DNA from: a virus
Virus record (IMG/VR): IMGVR_UViG_3300018080_000579
Location: 1-24,417 of that record
Length of the DNA stretch: 24,417 nucleotides
Strand: one strand, 5' to 3'
The translations under genes were made by a program, and so were the position numbers. Of this stretch, positions 1 through 8,252 are shown piece after piece (position 1 is the first letter of the stretch; each line of letters opens with the position of its first letter). A model generated the notes under the pieces. The model was not told the DNA's origin, searched no databases, and saw nothing but the letters and a program-made list of their open reading frames with translations.

Positions 1-501
1 ACCCCCAGAAGCAGACCATCCAGTTGTTGCATCCATATCATCAATTATCAATAAAGAATCGTTAAATCCATGATCAAAGTAAATAGTTGTGCCTGCCGTA
101 TAAGCCTCTCTTAAATATGCCAATATTATTTTATCAGAAACATAAGACTCGTTGATATAATCATTGCTTGGAAGAGGATATTCAACACCTATTTTTTCTA
201 AAGCATTTTTTATTGCAACAGCCTCGATGCCGCCACCGCCGCCGCCTGTCGCAAGCGACTCTATATAAATTTTTAAAGCATCAAGAAACTGCTTATTTGA
301 AGTACCATTCTCTAGAGTATCATTTGGAACAACCCCTGCCGCCAACATAACCTGATAGAGAGCATAATAAAGATCTTGCATATGCTCTGCAATAACATCA
401 ACACCATCTTGCGCCCCTGCAGCACTCTCGTTTGTAAACAAACCATATGGCGTATTTGCCCCTGGCGCTTGCGAATTCGGATAAAATTCCATTTTTCTCA
501 T
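1..501 (-). CDS. Tail fibre protein, N-terminal part (cut by window edge)
   Basis: An open frame of 167 codons runs off the left edge of the window, so only the N-terminal part is seen. The start ATG at 501 follows GGGAG with 7 nt spacing; a second in-frame ATG lies three codons later. Residues about 60-80 contain NGTSNKQFLDALK, a pattern common in phage fibre N-termini that attach to the baseplate. Six glycines follow (about 86-91) and look like a hinge. Residues about 154-163 (DDMDATTGWS) look like the beginning of a distal beta-rich domain. The gene follows the gp48-like baseplate gene, the usual place for the fibre in Mu-like tails. The receptor-binding part is outside the window. The fibre assignment is an inference from position and these short patterns. 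Confidence 0.75.
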   Translation of the reverse strand, partial: MRKMEFYPNSQAPGANTPYGLFTNESAAGAQDGVDVIAEHMQDLYYALYQVMLAAGVVPNDTLENGTSNKQFLDALKIYIESLATGGGGGGIEAVAIKNALEKIGVEYPLPSNDYINESYVSDKIILAYLREAYTAGTTIYFDHGFNDSLLIIDDMDATTGWSASGG

Positions 502-519
502 ATTAAATCTCCCTCAATA

Positions 520-1251
520 TTATAATACATCAACCCTTAACATAGCAACTGAATGAACTGGCTTATACTTCAAGATAAACCCTATCAAATAATTAAGTTC
601 TGGCTCTGTTAAAGATATTCTAGTTCCTGGCGTTATCCCCTCAACAATAAACACCTGTTGCCATTCAAAAGAATCTGTTGGCGCTTCAACAACCTCTTTG
701 TTTTTCCCGTCTTGTAATAAAAAACCATTTCCAAGCAAAAGCGTTTTGCCGCCACCGCCATATTGAAGCTTGTTGCCAGCTGGCAAATCTAAAAATTCCC
801 CATATTGACGCTGGCCATATTGAACACCACCAGTTATTTCATCAGTATAATCAACAGAAGGCATGTTTTCTCTCACATACACCATAACCCCAGCAGTTTG
901 CAATATCTGCTCTAAATAACCACGACCTTGAGAGCCATTTGCGCCCCAAGCAGCCTGGATTGCAGCAGCCCTCTCTTGTAGCGTTGCGCTTTTTGACGGA
1001 ATTATGCCAAACTGCTTTTCCCATTGCTTTAAGTTTTGCTCAAGCTGATCATCTGGTATGTTTCCAGCTTGCAAAACTGGAAAAGGCGTATTTGCAAGAG
1101 CAATAAATAAATCTCTTGCAATCTCTGGAACAGATAAAAAAGACTTAATAACCTCTTGGATATTAAACGCATTTAATAGCCAAGCTCTCCCGCTACCTAA
1201 AAGCCTTTTTGATGCCGATAAAAGCCGCCTTATTGTTATTGTTTCTGCCAT
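520..1251 (-). CDS. Baseplate/tail protein, Mu gp48 (YmfQ, DUF2313) type
   Basis: 243-aa protein in the position of Mu gp48, directly after the baseplate J gene. The N-terminal 130 residues, with LLPxS-like LLSASKRLLGSGRAW and a segment ending RGYLEQILQTAG, match the general pattern of the family that joins the baseplate to the fibres. The middle (about 145-190) is Gly/Gln/Tyr-rich (for example QYGGGGKTLLLGNG), and I do not recognise it in Mu gp48; it may be an inserted loop region. The start ATG overlaps the stop of the J gene as TAATG, and no good ribosome binding site is visible, so translation is probably coupled. The family call rests on order plus N-terminal resemblance. Confidence 0.8.
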   Translation of the reverse strand: MAETITIRRLLSASKRLLGSGRAWLLNAFNIQEVIKSFLSVPEIARDLFIALANTPFPVLQAGNIPDDQLEQNLKQWEKQFGIIPSKSATLQERAAAIQAAWGANGSQGRGYLEQILQTAGVMVYVRENMPSVDYTDEITGGVQYGQRQYGEFLDLPAGNKLQYGGGGKTLLLGNGFLLQDGKNKEVVEAPTDSFEWQQVFIVEGITPGTRISLTEPELNYLIGFILKYKPVHSVAMLRVDVL

Positions 1252-2459
1252 TATACAGGTGATCCATTAATGTTAAGAACATCAAGAATAGCCAAGTTTC
1301 CAATAGGGAGAACAACCGATGTTTCTGGATTTGTTAAATAAACAAGCTCTAGCGATGTGAAAGATCCACCATCTTGCGCTGCTAATAAATTTTGAACAAC
1401 TGTTGCAAGCTCAATTTGTGAAATAGTAGCCCCCGCCAAAGAATAGCCAAGCGATGGTATTTCTGGTCGCTTGGTGTCTAAAAATGCAATTAAAGCATCT
1501 TTTATTGCATTTTTTAAATCTGTTGATGGCGTTGGAGTTAATCCTAAAATATTTACAGTAAAAAGAGCCGTTGGCGGATCTAATAACTCAACCGCGGCTG
1601 TCATTGGCCGTCTGTTTTGCACTCCGTTGCCATCACTATTAATTGATTCCGCAACTTCAAAAAGCAATCCAGTTCCTGTTATCGGCTGCTCTAAGCCGCC
1701 AACATATTCTGGAAATGGATTTGGGCTAACACTGCCACCAGGAACACGATCTGTTCCACTACCATCTTTAACTGGATAAACTCTAACTTGGCCAGGCGTA
1801 ATAACATAAACATATGCATCAACAATCTCTGTAACCTCTGTTGACCACTGAAAATAATCAGATGCAGATCCACCTTGCGGCGGATTGCTATATGCGGCTA
1901 AAACCCTTGCTCTATATGCCTTTGTTGATTCATCATCTGAACCAATAGTTACTGTAGATGCAATTGTTGCTGTTTCTGGAACACCTGTTAATGGATTTGT
2001 TAGGTTTATAATAGACCCATTATCTAAATTTCCAATACTTCCTGTTTGCAAAGCAGCAACAGTTATTGTTGCATTACCACCAGAAACAGGCGCATTTGCT
2101 TGCACCTTATAAACAATTCCGTTATCTGGAGATAAGTATGAAGCCTCTGTTGTAATAATGCTGGCTGTTGCCCCTGTAACACTACCCGTTAAAACTGCAG
2201 TATCCCCAACCTGATAATCAATGCCAACTTGCGCCCCCCACAATTTAAGCGCGTCAAGATCCGCTGTTTGAACAAAAATTTGCAAATACTGCCAAGCACC
2301 ATAGCGCCACAAAAGAACAACTACCCCCGCAAAAGCAAAAGCCAAAAACTTTATTGCTGCTTTTTTTAATAGCGGAACAGTCTCCCCTGTCCTTGATTCA
2401 TAATCCGCAATAATCGTATCATATATATTTTGCACTGTTGGTGTATCAAATGGCTGCAT
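1251..2459 (-). CDS. Baseplate wedge protein J (Mu gp47 type)
   Basis: 402-aa baseplate J-like protein. It forms the wedges around the hub in contractile tails. The sequence shows the family layout: a helical N-terminus with a hydrophobic stretch (about 38-60), a beta-rich middle with the frequent Gly/Thr pattern TGSVTGATAS and NPLTGVPETA, then ESTKAYRARVLAAYSNPPQGGSASDY, which is the most typical J signature, followed by a C-terminal beta domain. It starts with ATG 5 nt after a strong AAGGGGAG site. It lies between gp46 and gp48 homologues as in Mu. Length is close to that of Mu gp47 and P2 J-like proteins. Confidence 0.93.
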   Translation of the reverse strand: MQPFDTPTVQNIYDTIIADYESRTGETVPLLKKAAIKFLAFAFAGVVVLLWRYGAWQYLQIFVQTADLDALKLWGAQVGIDYQVGDTAVLTGSVTGATASIITTEASYLSPDNGIVYKVQANAPVSGGNATITVAALQTGSIGNLDNGSIINLTNPLTGVPETATIASTVTIGSDDESTKAYRARVLAAYSNPPQGGSASDYFQWSTEVTEIVDAYVYVITPGQVRVYPVKDGSGTDRVPGGSVSPNPFPEYVGGLEQPITGTGLLFEVAESINSDGNGVQNRRPMTAAVELLDPPTALFTVNILGLTPTPSTDLKNAIKDALIAFLDTKRPEIPSLGYSLAGATISQIELATVVQNLLAAQDGGSFTSLELVYLTNPETSVVLPIGNLAILDVLNINGSPV

Positions 2460-2470
2460 TTTTCTCCCCT

Positions 2471-2881
2471 TTAATTAGTAATTAATCGCGCAACGCCAGC
2501 TTTTTCTCTATCCCAAAAAATAGTGTATTTGTTTTCCCCTTCTGGCTGCGTTAGCGTTATTTCAATCTTGATTGTGTTTACTTCTGGATTTGAAGCAACT
2601 GTTTCAACTGTCGCTGCAACTCCATCATCAACAAACCACTGCAAGGACTTATTAACCTTGCTTTCAATTAAGCGCAAATTATCAAGAGTTATTGGCAAAT
2701 CAAGCGCCTCTTGAACCTCTTCTGTTGTTCTGTCTGGCTCTTCAAGGAATATTTCAGATGGAGAATTTCCAGAAAATAATGATACATAAATTGCAGTTGA
2801 AAACCCGCCATCTGTGGCCAAATCTCCATTATTAAATCGTGTATCCCCACCATCGCCAATATCAACTAATAAGATGTCCAT
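2471..2881 (-). CDS. Baseplate wedge protein, Mu gp46 type
   Basis: 136-aa protein of the GP46/gp25-like wedge family. Residues 8-40 (GDGGDTRFNNGDLATDGGFSTAIYVSLFSGN) match the family start, where an acidic, glycine-rich segment precedes the first helix. The C-terminal half (INTIKIEITL-like beta strands) also fits. It sits between the spike (gp45) and J (gp47) genes as in Mu. Unlike its neighbours it has no Shine-Dalgarno site before the ATG. Instead an extended -10 element ends 6 nt upstream, so a transcript from it could be leaderless. The 46-nt gap before the gene is among the larger gaps in this otherwise packed operon. Confidence 0.88.
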   Translation of the reverse strand: MDILLVDIGDGGDTRFNNGDLATDGGFSTAIYVSLFSGNSPSEIFLEEPDRTTEEVQEALDLPITLDNLRLIESKVNKSLQWFVDDGVAATVETVASNPEVNTIKIEITLTQPEGENKYTIFWDREKAGVARLITN

Positions 2882-2887
2882 ACTTAT

Positions 2888-2896
2888 ATTATAGCA
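2888..2896 (-). promoter_or_regulatory. Possible extended -10 promoter before gp46 gene
   Basis: The minus strand reads TGCTATAAT, a perfect TGn extended -10 plus consensus -10. No convincing -35 is visible about 17 nt upstream. Initiation 6-8 nt downstream would fall on or next to the ATG of the gp46-like gene, giving a leaderless mRNA. In AT-rich DNA such a match can be chance. Confidence 0.35.
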
Positions 2897-2927
2897 TAGT
2901 TAAGCGAAGCATAAAGATATCAAAAAA

Positions 2928-3452
2928 TCAAGGAACAAGGATTTCATCTATTTTTGCACCGCTAATATCAGCTGTTGATGGATTTCCAGGCGTTAATGGC
3001 GCTCCAGTGTTTCCTGGAGGCGATCCCGCTGGATGCGCATGCGCATTATATGCCGTCACAAGCGCATCAAAATCGCTTTTAAGCTGATTAAATGCAGTTT
3101 CTAACTCTGAATACCTAACAGCAAAATCACTTGCACCATTTATCTCAATTATCCCATCATTTCTTAAATAAACATATACTTTGAAAGTTTGGCCATCTGC
3201 AGATGTTGAGTATATTCTTTTTTCCCCAAGATCTGCTATTTTAGTTATTCCGTCCCTATAAAGCAAAACCGCAGTATCTGCCAAATTTCCATTAATTGGA
3301 ACAACAATAGCTTCAACATTTGGCGGCGGATTGTAATCCTCTCCACCCCCATGATATTGTTTTGCTTTGTGATTATCTCCCTTAAAAACCTCAAGAGTGA
3401 TAAATCTTTTACCAGCCTGTAATAATGATTGCAATATATTTGATCTAAACAT
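2928..3452 (-). CDS. Baseplate spike protein, Mu gp45 / gpV type
   Basis: 174-aa central spike of the contractile tail, which pierces the outer membrane. The N-terminal two thirds are beta-rich (an OB-fold is expected), including the strand pattern EAIVVPINGNLADTAVLLYRDG typical of the family. A helical linker (about 113-135) leads into AHAHPAG, whose H138-x-H140 pair recalls the iron-binding HxH of Mu gp45 and P2 gpV. A proline/glycine-rich tail of 34 residues follows, so the HxH is not at the very tip, and its metal role is less certain. The ATG at 3452 has a near-ideal AAGGAG site at 5 nt spacing. The gene lies between hub and gp46, as in Mu. Confidence 0.88.
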   Translation of the reverse strand: MFRSNILQSLLQAGKRFITLEVFKGDNHKAKQYHGGGEDYNPPPNVEAIVVPINGNLADTAVLLYRDGITKIADLGEKRIYSTSADGQTFKVYVYLRNDGIIEINGASDFAVRYSELETAFNQLKSDFDALVTAYNAHAHPAGSPPGNTGAPLTPGNPSTADISGAKIDEILVP

Positions 3453-3461
3453 AGAAACTCC

Positions 3462-4721
3462 TTAAATCATCGGCAAATAGTCTATGCTATCGCCAGTATA
3501 AACAGCTGGTATCGTGCAAGTCAATATAGCCTCGTATTGCCCTTTATTCAAAATTAGCTGAACAGATTCAATAATAAATGTTCTTCTCTCAAAAATTCCG
3601 TTTTGTGGTGATTGAATATCAACAAATTCCCCTGGTTGATATCGAACCCCCTCTGGAGTATACCAATCATCAACTGGTATTGTTAATTTAAACGCGCTAG
3701 AAACCTCTCTTAACATGCGCCATTTGGCAATATCGGCAGCCAAGCCCTCCGAAACATTTGGCATATTTACGTTTTTAAATATATTTAATGGCAACAAAGA
3801 GTTTTCAGCAGTACCTAAAATATTATTTGATCCATATTGAGAAAACAAATTATATTCTTTTGATAAAATCTCATAATTATAAACAGCAGCTATCCCCTCA
3901 AGCCCCTCTGTTTCACCATCTATAAAAGCCGCTATTGGTGGCTTTTGCTCTGCTCTAAATAAACATAACCCACCATCTGCAGTATCCCTAACAATAACGC
4001 CTCTGCTTTGGCAAATTCTAACCAAAAAATCAAAAGCATTTTCCATAACTCCAACAGAAACTCCAGATTGATCCCCATCATCAAAAACAATGTTTGAAAC
4101 ATTGCTTTCAACAGCAACTTTTATATTAAACAATCCAGCAATGCGCTCTGCAATTTGCTTTAATGTTTGCCCTGCAGAAAATTCTAGCGGAAAATTATTT
4201 GGCGCTATATCAGATCTAACCATTGTATGTACCGTAGATTTATACAATATTGTAATTCCCTTAAATGCCTTTGAATAAACTGGAGCTGGCGACATAGTGT
4301 ATCCTGTCAACAACTTTGTATTGTTTGCAATTATCTTGAATGAGCGGCCAAATTTAAAAGCATCTCTGTGAAAAGTATTAACAACTGGATCATAGCCGCA
4401 AACAATCCCTCCGCCACGCAAACCAGCAAGCGGCTCAAAATATTGGAAGTTATCAAATAACTCAAGATTTGTATCTGCAATAGTAATTGAAAGTGATTTT
4501 AGTTTCCCTGTATCTGTTTTAAACTCAACTATTTGCGATTTATCATCTGGCTTATCATCTGGAATTTTAATTGTTTTTCCAACAGGAAATATTGGCAATT
4601 CATCGAATGGCGGCAAATTATTTATTTTAATAATTTCACTTGCAAGCCTTGGATCTCCAAGCTCTTTTCTAGCAATTTTTTGCGGCGTATCTCCGAATTG
4701 AGCCTGATAATCTTTAAACAT
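3462..4721 (-). CDS. Baseplate hub protein (Mu P/gp44, gpD type) with N-terminal LysM
   Basis: 419-aa hub protein that would form the ring between tube and spike. The first 55 residues look like a LysM or tail protein X domain: a YQAQFGDTPQKIARKELGD start, a middle II-x-INNL, and an end PVGKTIKIP. In P2 this is a separate gene (X) and Mu P, as I recall it, lacks it. The rest resembles the gpD/P fold: LKSLSITIADTNLELFDNFQYFE opens the first beta domain, TAGYTMSPAPVYS-like and GQTLKQIAERIAGLFNIKVAVE segments follow, and SVGVMENAFDFLVRICQSRGVIVRDTADGGLCLFR is the most diagnostic stretch. It overlaps the upstream gene by 8 nt, and its ATG has no strong ribosome binding site, so coupling is likely. 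Confidence 0.88.
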   Translation of the reverse strand: MFKDYQAQFGDTPQKIARKELGDPRLASEIIKINNLPPFDELPIFPVGKTIKIPDDKPDDKSQIVEFKTDTGKLKSLSITIADTNLELFDNFQYFEPLAGLRGGGIVCGYDPVVNTFHRDAFKFGRSFKIIANNTKLLTGYTMSPAPVYSKAFKGITILYKSTVHTMVRSDIAPNNFPLEFSAGQTLKQIAERIAGLFNIKVAVESNVSNIVFDDGDQSGVSVGVMENAFDFLVRICQSRGVIVRDTADGGLCLFRAEQKPPIAAFIDGETEGLEGIAAVYNYEILSKEYNLFSQYGSNNILGTAENSLLPLNIFKNVNMPNVSEGLAADIAKWRMLREVSSAFKLTIPVDDWYTPEGVRYQPGEFVDIQSPQNGIFERRTFIIESVQLILNKGQYEAILTCTIPAVYTGDSIDYLPMI

Positions 4722-5991
4722 AAACTACTAGCTCTCTATTTCTTGGAATCAAAAGCAATTCATCGCCTGTCAATTTATTTGTTTCAATTACAAAATCAAG
4801 AGCCGCAACTTCATCTTCAATAAATTCATCTGGATAATATTCAATAGCCAAATTAATTGCAGTTGTTTCTTGCTCTAAAATTAAAACAACTTCTTTTTTC
4901 AAGTCAAAAGCAACATCAACTAGGTTTCCAGCAGCATCTTGAGCCAAATCATTTAAAGGCGTATCAAGCGAACCATCTTGAACAAACCTATCTTCAATCA
5001 GAATGCTTGGATCATTAAATGAATCTTGGATATCATCAACCGCCGCTCTGTATGTATCGTGAATGTTTTGCAGCTCTTCAACCGCGCTTATCGCCTCGCT
5101 AGTTGTTTGATATGTTGATGATGATAAACTTGCAGAAACTGCAGAAACTGCAGCTCCACCAAAAAAAGCAGCATTAATTGATTGATTCCTGCCATCATTG
5201 CTTTTTTCAATATCATCCGTTGTGCTTGGAAATACTTCATTAATTAAGCTTTTATATTTATCTACAACCGCAACAACATCATCAACAAATTTTGTTGGCA
5301 AGCTAATCAATGTTGCAGTTTGTTTTGCAAGCGTTTCTGCATCATCTTGTATTTCATCAATATTGTTTAAAATGTTTTCAACAGTAGCATCAAATTGCGC
5401 AACAGCATCTTGCTCACCCTCAATCAATGGCCGCAATAAAGCATTAACAGAATTAACCGCACTTGTAAAAACCCCAGTTATTCCTGTTAACTCTTTTTGA
5501 TTGTTTATTTTCAACGAATTAAAAGTTCCAGCTGCAGCACTGTTTACATTTGCAGATTTCTCAAGCAGCTGCGCTAATTGAGACTTGCCGCCAATTGGCG
5601 TTGTTTTGCCAGTACATTCAACAAAATCAATATCAACTTTTGTTACAGCAACATCATTTACAACGCTATATGATCTTCTAACTGTATTTGTATGGCAACG
5701 AATCTCATTACCATATGGCAACTGAACAAAAACCTCTCCAGTATTTGCTGCAGAAGCAAGAAACTTTGTTGCATCTATATCATGATCATCTCCAGCAAAT
5801 TCAAGGCTCAAAGGAAGCTTCCTTAAACTAACACCATTATCATTAACAACTGTTGATTTTAATTTTCCAACACTATCTTTTTCCTCTAAAAAATGACTAA
5901 AGGTTTCTTCAAAATTCCTAGCCAGTGGCTTATAAGCTTTTTTGTCTGGAAATGTTATTTTTACTTCATGTTGCCTATCTTCATATGTCAT
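4714..5991 (-). CDS. DNA circularisation / tail protein N (Mu gp43 type)
   Basis: 425-aa protein of the Mu N family, placed between tape measure and hub. The N-terminal 125 residues are the conserved domain: DxxFxV-like start, PDKKAYKPLARNFEETFSHF, LSLEFAGDDHDIDATKFLASA, and ANTGEVFVQLPYGNEIRCH followed by VVNDVAVTKVDIDFVE. The name comes from the reported role of Mu N in circularising injected DNA; structurally it is a baseplate component. The long C-terminal part is helical, acidic and poorly conserved. The start ATG is preceded by AGGGGTG, directly overlapping the end of the tape measure gene. Confidence 0.87.
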   Translation of the reverse strand: MTYEDRQHEVKITFPDKKAYKPLARNFEETFSHFLEEKDSVGKLKSTVVNDNGVSLRKLPLSLEFAGDDHDIDATKFLASAANTGEVFVQLPYGNEIRCHTNTVRRSYSVVNDVAVTKVDIDFVECTGKTTPIGGKSQLAQLLEKSANVNSAAAGTFNSLKINNQKELTGITGVFTSAVNSVNALLRPLIEGEQDAVAQFDATVENILNNIDEIQDDAETLAKQTATLISLPTKFVDDVVAVVDKYKSLINEVFPSTTDDIEKSNDGRNQSINAAFFGGAAVSAVSASLSSSTYQTTSEAISAVEELQNIHDTYRAAVDDIQDSFNDPSILIEDRFVQDGSLDTPLNDLAQDAAGNLVDVAFDLKKEVVLILEQETTAINLAIEYYPDEFIEDEVAALDFVIETNKLTGDELLLIPRNRELVVYV

Positions 5992-6000
5992 GATTCACCC

Positions 6001-7500
6001 CTATTGCGCCATGCCCATCGCCATGTTGTTTACATTAATATTTGAAGTTGCAGAAGTTGCAACATCCGCCGCTGTTCCCTCTTGAGCTGAAACATTTACA
6101 TCAATAACTGCTTTTTCTGGCCTTGAGCCACCTGTTGCAACTAGCCTTGCGGATTGCCCAGCCTCTGCCCTTGCGCTTGCTGCTCCAGCATTAATGCTCT
6201 CGCGAATACCCTTAACGGCCTCAAACGCGCCTTGAACTTTTTTGCCCACACCTGGTATTTTAGACAACATAAAAAGAAGCCCTTGAATTGGCAGCAAAAA
6301 CCAATTAACAATTAATTGACCAATTGAAAATAACCCAGCTTTCATAAAAGAAAACAAAACCTTAAACGCATTTTTAACACCGCCAACCCTTTTGGCTAAA
6401 AGGAAAAATCCAGCAACCAACGCGCCAACAACCAAAACTACTGCCCCAATAGGGTTTGCAAGCATCGCCAAGTTAAACTTGAGCTGTGAAGCTGTCATTA
6501 TTTTAGTAGCAATCGCAACTGTTTTTGAAATAGTTTCATATGCCATCAATGTAAAATTAAGAACCTTGACAACAGCAATAAACCCCCCAACCCCAATTGC
6601 CAAAACCTTAAAAACATTTCTATTTTTCCAAAGAAATTTCATTATACTAACAAGCCGCTCAAATCCAGCAGTTAAATTTTTAAGTATGTTTCCCTTATTA
6701 ATCGCAACAAAATCGGCAATCTTGTTTAAAACCTTTGTCATTGCTGGCAAGAACCCACTCAATACAGTTATCTTCAATCCTTTAAAAGCTGCATTCATGT
6801 TTGTTTGGGCATCAATAAATTTTTCGGCCTGTTTTGAGGCCTCTTCACTCATTACAACCCCAAGCCGCCTTGCTTCTTTTCTTAGCTCTTCAATAGCCGC
6901 TGTTCCGCCCTCTGTAACAGTCAAAAGCTCAACACCAGCTCTACCAAAGGCCGCTTGCGCAATTGCTGTTTTGTCCATTACATTTTCGGTTTTGTCAAGA
7001 GTATTAACAAGAAACGCAAAAGCCTCTTCATTGTTCTTTGCATTTTTAAGCTGCTCAAGCAACACTGGATTTGTTTCTTTTAAAACCATTTTCAAAGATC
7101 CAGTATTTGCGCGTAAATCACCAATATTTTTATTTAATTTTTGAAGCCCTTTTCTTAATGTCTCACCAGAAACCCCTTGTCTATCTGCAGCAAATTCAAG
7201 CTCTTGCAGTGTCTCTGCAGTTATCCCGATCCGCCGCGAAGTCTTGGCGTATTCATCGCCAAGAATGGCTATACTCTCTATGGATTTAAAAACTTGCCGC
7301 CCCATAAGCAAAGCAGCCGAGCCAACAGCTGCAAAAGCCGCAACCCCCACTTTCATAAATTTATTGACTCCAGCATTAAGCCCGCGCATTCCGCGACCAA
7401 AGCGCGATGTAAACAAAGCAGATTGCTTTGCTGATTTCTTGAACATCGGAGTTAAGCCATCTTTGGCCTTAAAAGCTGTTAATATCTGCATTAAGTTCAT
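6001..7500 (-). CDS. Tail tape measure protein
   Basis: 499-aa tape measure, which sets tail length and is ejected with DNA. The N-terminus is basic and helical. Residues about 50-65 are hydrophobic, and a helical region with the family pattern TSRRIGITAETLQELEFAADRQG (about 86-110) follows. Strongly hydrophobic segments occur at about 295-330 and 345-370, and again near 385-410, as expected for the membrane-interacting part. It is short for a tape measure; at the known 1.5 angstrom per residue the tail would be of the order of 75 nm (inference). It follows the frameshifted chaperone genes, the conserved order. The ATG has GGGGAG at about 8 nt. Confidence 0.93.
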   Translation of the reverse strand: MNLMQILTAFKAKDGLTPMFKKSAKQSALFTSRFGRGMRGLNAGVNKFMKVGVAAFAAVGSAALLMGRQVFKSIESIAILGDEYAKTSRRIGITAETLQELEFAADRQGVSGETLRKGLQKLNKNIGDLRANTGSLKMVLKETNPVLLEQLKNAKNNEEAFAFLVNTLDKTENVMDKTAIAQAAFGRAGVELLTVTEGGTAAIEELRKEARRLGVVMSEEASKQAEKFIDAQTNMNAAFKGLKITVLSGFLPAMTKVLNKIADFVAINKGNILKNLTAGFERLVSIMKFLWKNRNVFKVLAIGVGGFIAVVKVLNFTLMAYETISKTVAIATKIMTASQLKFNLAMLANPIGAVVLVVGALVAGFFLLAKRVGGVKNAFKVLFSFMKAGLFSIGQLIVNWFLLPIQGLLFMLSKIPGVGKKVQGAFEAVKGIRESINAGAASARAEAGQSARLVATGGSRPEKAVIDVNVSAQEGTAADVATSATSNINVNNMAMGMAQ

Positions 7501-7524
7501 AAAATAATCTCCCCACTTATTTTA

Positions 7525-7773
7525 TCACTTTTTGAGTGATTTATTAAGCTGTTGTGTTTGAACATTCAGCTTTTTAGCCTCGTTTTCTTCTGTTTTGCTA
7601 ATATCGATAAATATATCAGAATAATAAATAATGTCCTTAATAGACATTTCTTGAATATATGGAATTTGAGCCGCTTGCTTGACAAGCAGTATTTTTTCCC
7701 GCTCCCTAGCAATGGTCAATGATAACTTAATTCTACCCGCGCAAAGAATTGCCCCTGCAAGCGGGGCTGTTAT
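7525..7773 (-). CDS. Tail assembly chaperone, -1 frameshift extension (GT/E' type)
   Basis: This is the downstream half of a frameshifted gene, not an independent gene. From the slippery site the -1 frame reads open through ITAPLAGAILCAGRIKLSL and on to a stop at 7525, adding 82 residues to the 153-aa chaperone to give a 235-aa fusion. An independent start would need a TTG at 7719 that has no ribosome binding site. In lambda (G/GT), P2 (E/E+E') and Mu the long form is made at a low ratio, and its extension recruits the tape measure while tube subunits assemble. Placement directly before the tape measure gene fits exactly. Confidence 0.85.
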   Translation of the reverse strand: MTAPLAGAILCAGRIKLSLTIAREREKILLVKQAAQIPYIQEMSIKDIIYYSDIFIDISKTEENEAKKLNVQTQQLNKSLKK

Positions 7774-7779
7774 AAAAAA
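7751..7779 (-). promoter_or_regulatory. Programmed -1 ribosomal frameshift signal
   Basis: On the minus strand the heptamer T TTT TTA (7779-7773) is in the correct phase of the 153-aa chaperone gene (codons CTT TTT TTA). A TAA stop follows at once. Five nucleotides after the heptamer a hairpin begins: GCCCC (7767-7763), a 7-nt loop, and GGGGC (7755-7751). P2 uses the closely similar T TTT TTG at the same gene position. The stem is short, only 5 GC pairs. Confidence 0.85.
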
Positions 7780-8231
7780 AGTTTAGTTATCGCGTTTGCA
7801 AAATAAAGATCATTTCCAGACAACTTTTTTAAAAGCTTTTGTGACATATCTTGAACAAGAAATGCCATTGCTGCAACCATTTGATCAACCTCTGAATGAT
7901 AGCTTTCAAAGCTTTTCATGGTGTTCATATCAATATCTTTAACATGAAAAACAACTTGCTTCTTTTCAGATTCTTCTGTTTTTAATGGTTTTTGCAAATA
8001 CAAAACAATTTTCTTATCCTCTTTTTTATAATCAATTTTCCCAAGCATCACGCCCGCAAGCAGCCAATTAGCCAAAGCTTTTTCTGCTTTTTCAACTGCC
8101 ATATCCTGGATGTCTTTTGTTTCTGTTTTTCCCCCAACTATATCTTCTACATCATAAATGCAAATATCTGCCTTTATTTGATCGACGATTAATTGAGCAT
8201 CTTCTTTTGAGATTTTAATTTCTGGCTTCAC
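7770..8231 (-). CDS. Tail assembly chaperone, short form (Mu gp41, lambda G type)
   Basis: 153-aa acidic and lysine-rich protein lying between tail tube and tape measure, where contractile-tail phages carry the assembly chaperone. I do not recognise strong sequence motifs; helical segments such as AVEKAEKALANWLLAGVMLG and HSEVDQMVAAMAFLVQDM are seen. The call rests on position, size and the frameshift signal at its end. The start is a GTG at 8231. A GGGA lies about 11 nt upstream, after the stop of the tube gene. It ends in TTT TTA TAA, the slippery site followed by stop. Confidence 0.83.
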   Translation of the reverse strand: MKPEIKISKEDAQLIVDQIKADICIYDVEDIVGGKTETKDIQDMAVEKAEKALANWLLAGVMLGKIDYKKEDKKIVLYLQKPLKTEESEKKQVVFHVKDIDMNTMKSFESYHSEVDQMVAAMAFLVQDMSQKLLKKLSGNDLYFANAITKLFL

Positions 8232-8252
8232 GCTGTAGCACTTCCCTTCTTA

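Noticed and set aside
221-250. GGC-rich tract as simple-sequence repeat of interest
   Set aside because: It codes for six glycines in the tail fibre, an ordinary hinge; only six codons long with one GGT.
6392-7144. Plus-strand open frame of 250 codons
   Set aside because: It lies wholly antisense to the tape measure gene, has no ribosome binding site worth noting, and its protein shows only the shadow composition of the real gene.
7525-7719. Independent 64-aa gene with TTG start
   Set aside because: No ribosome binding site, and the frame is open up to the slippery heptamer, so it is the frameshift extension.
7751-7767. GC hairpin as transcription terminator
   Set aside because: No T-run follows the hairpin on the minus strand, and its location 5 nt after a slippery heptamer explains it.
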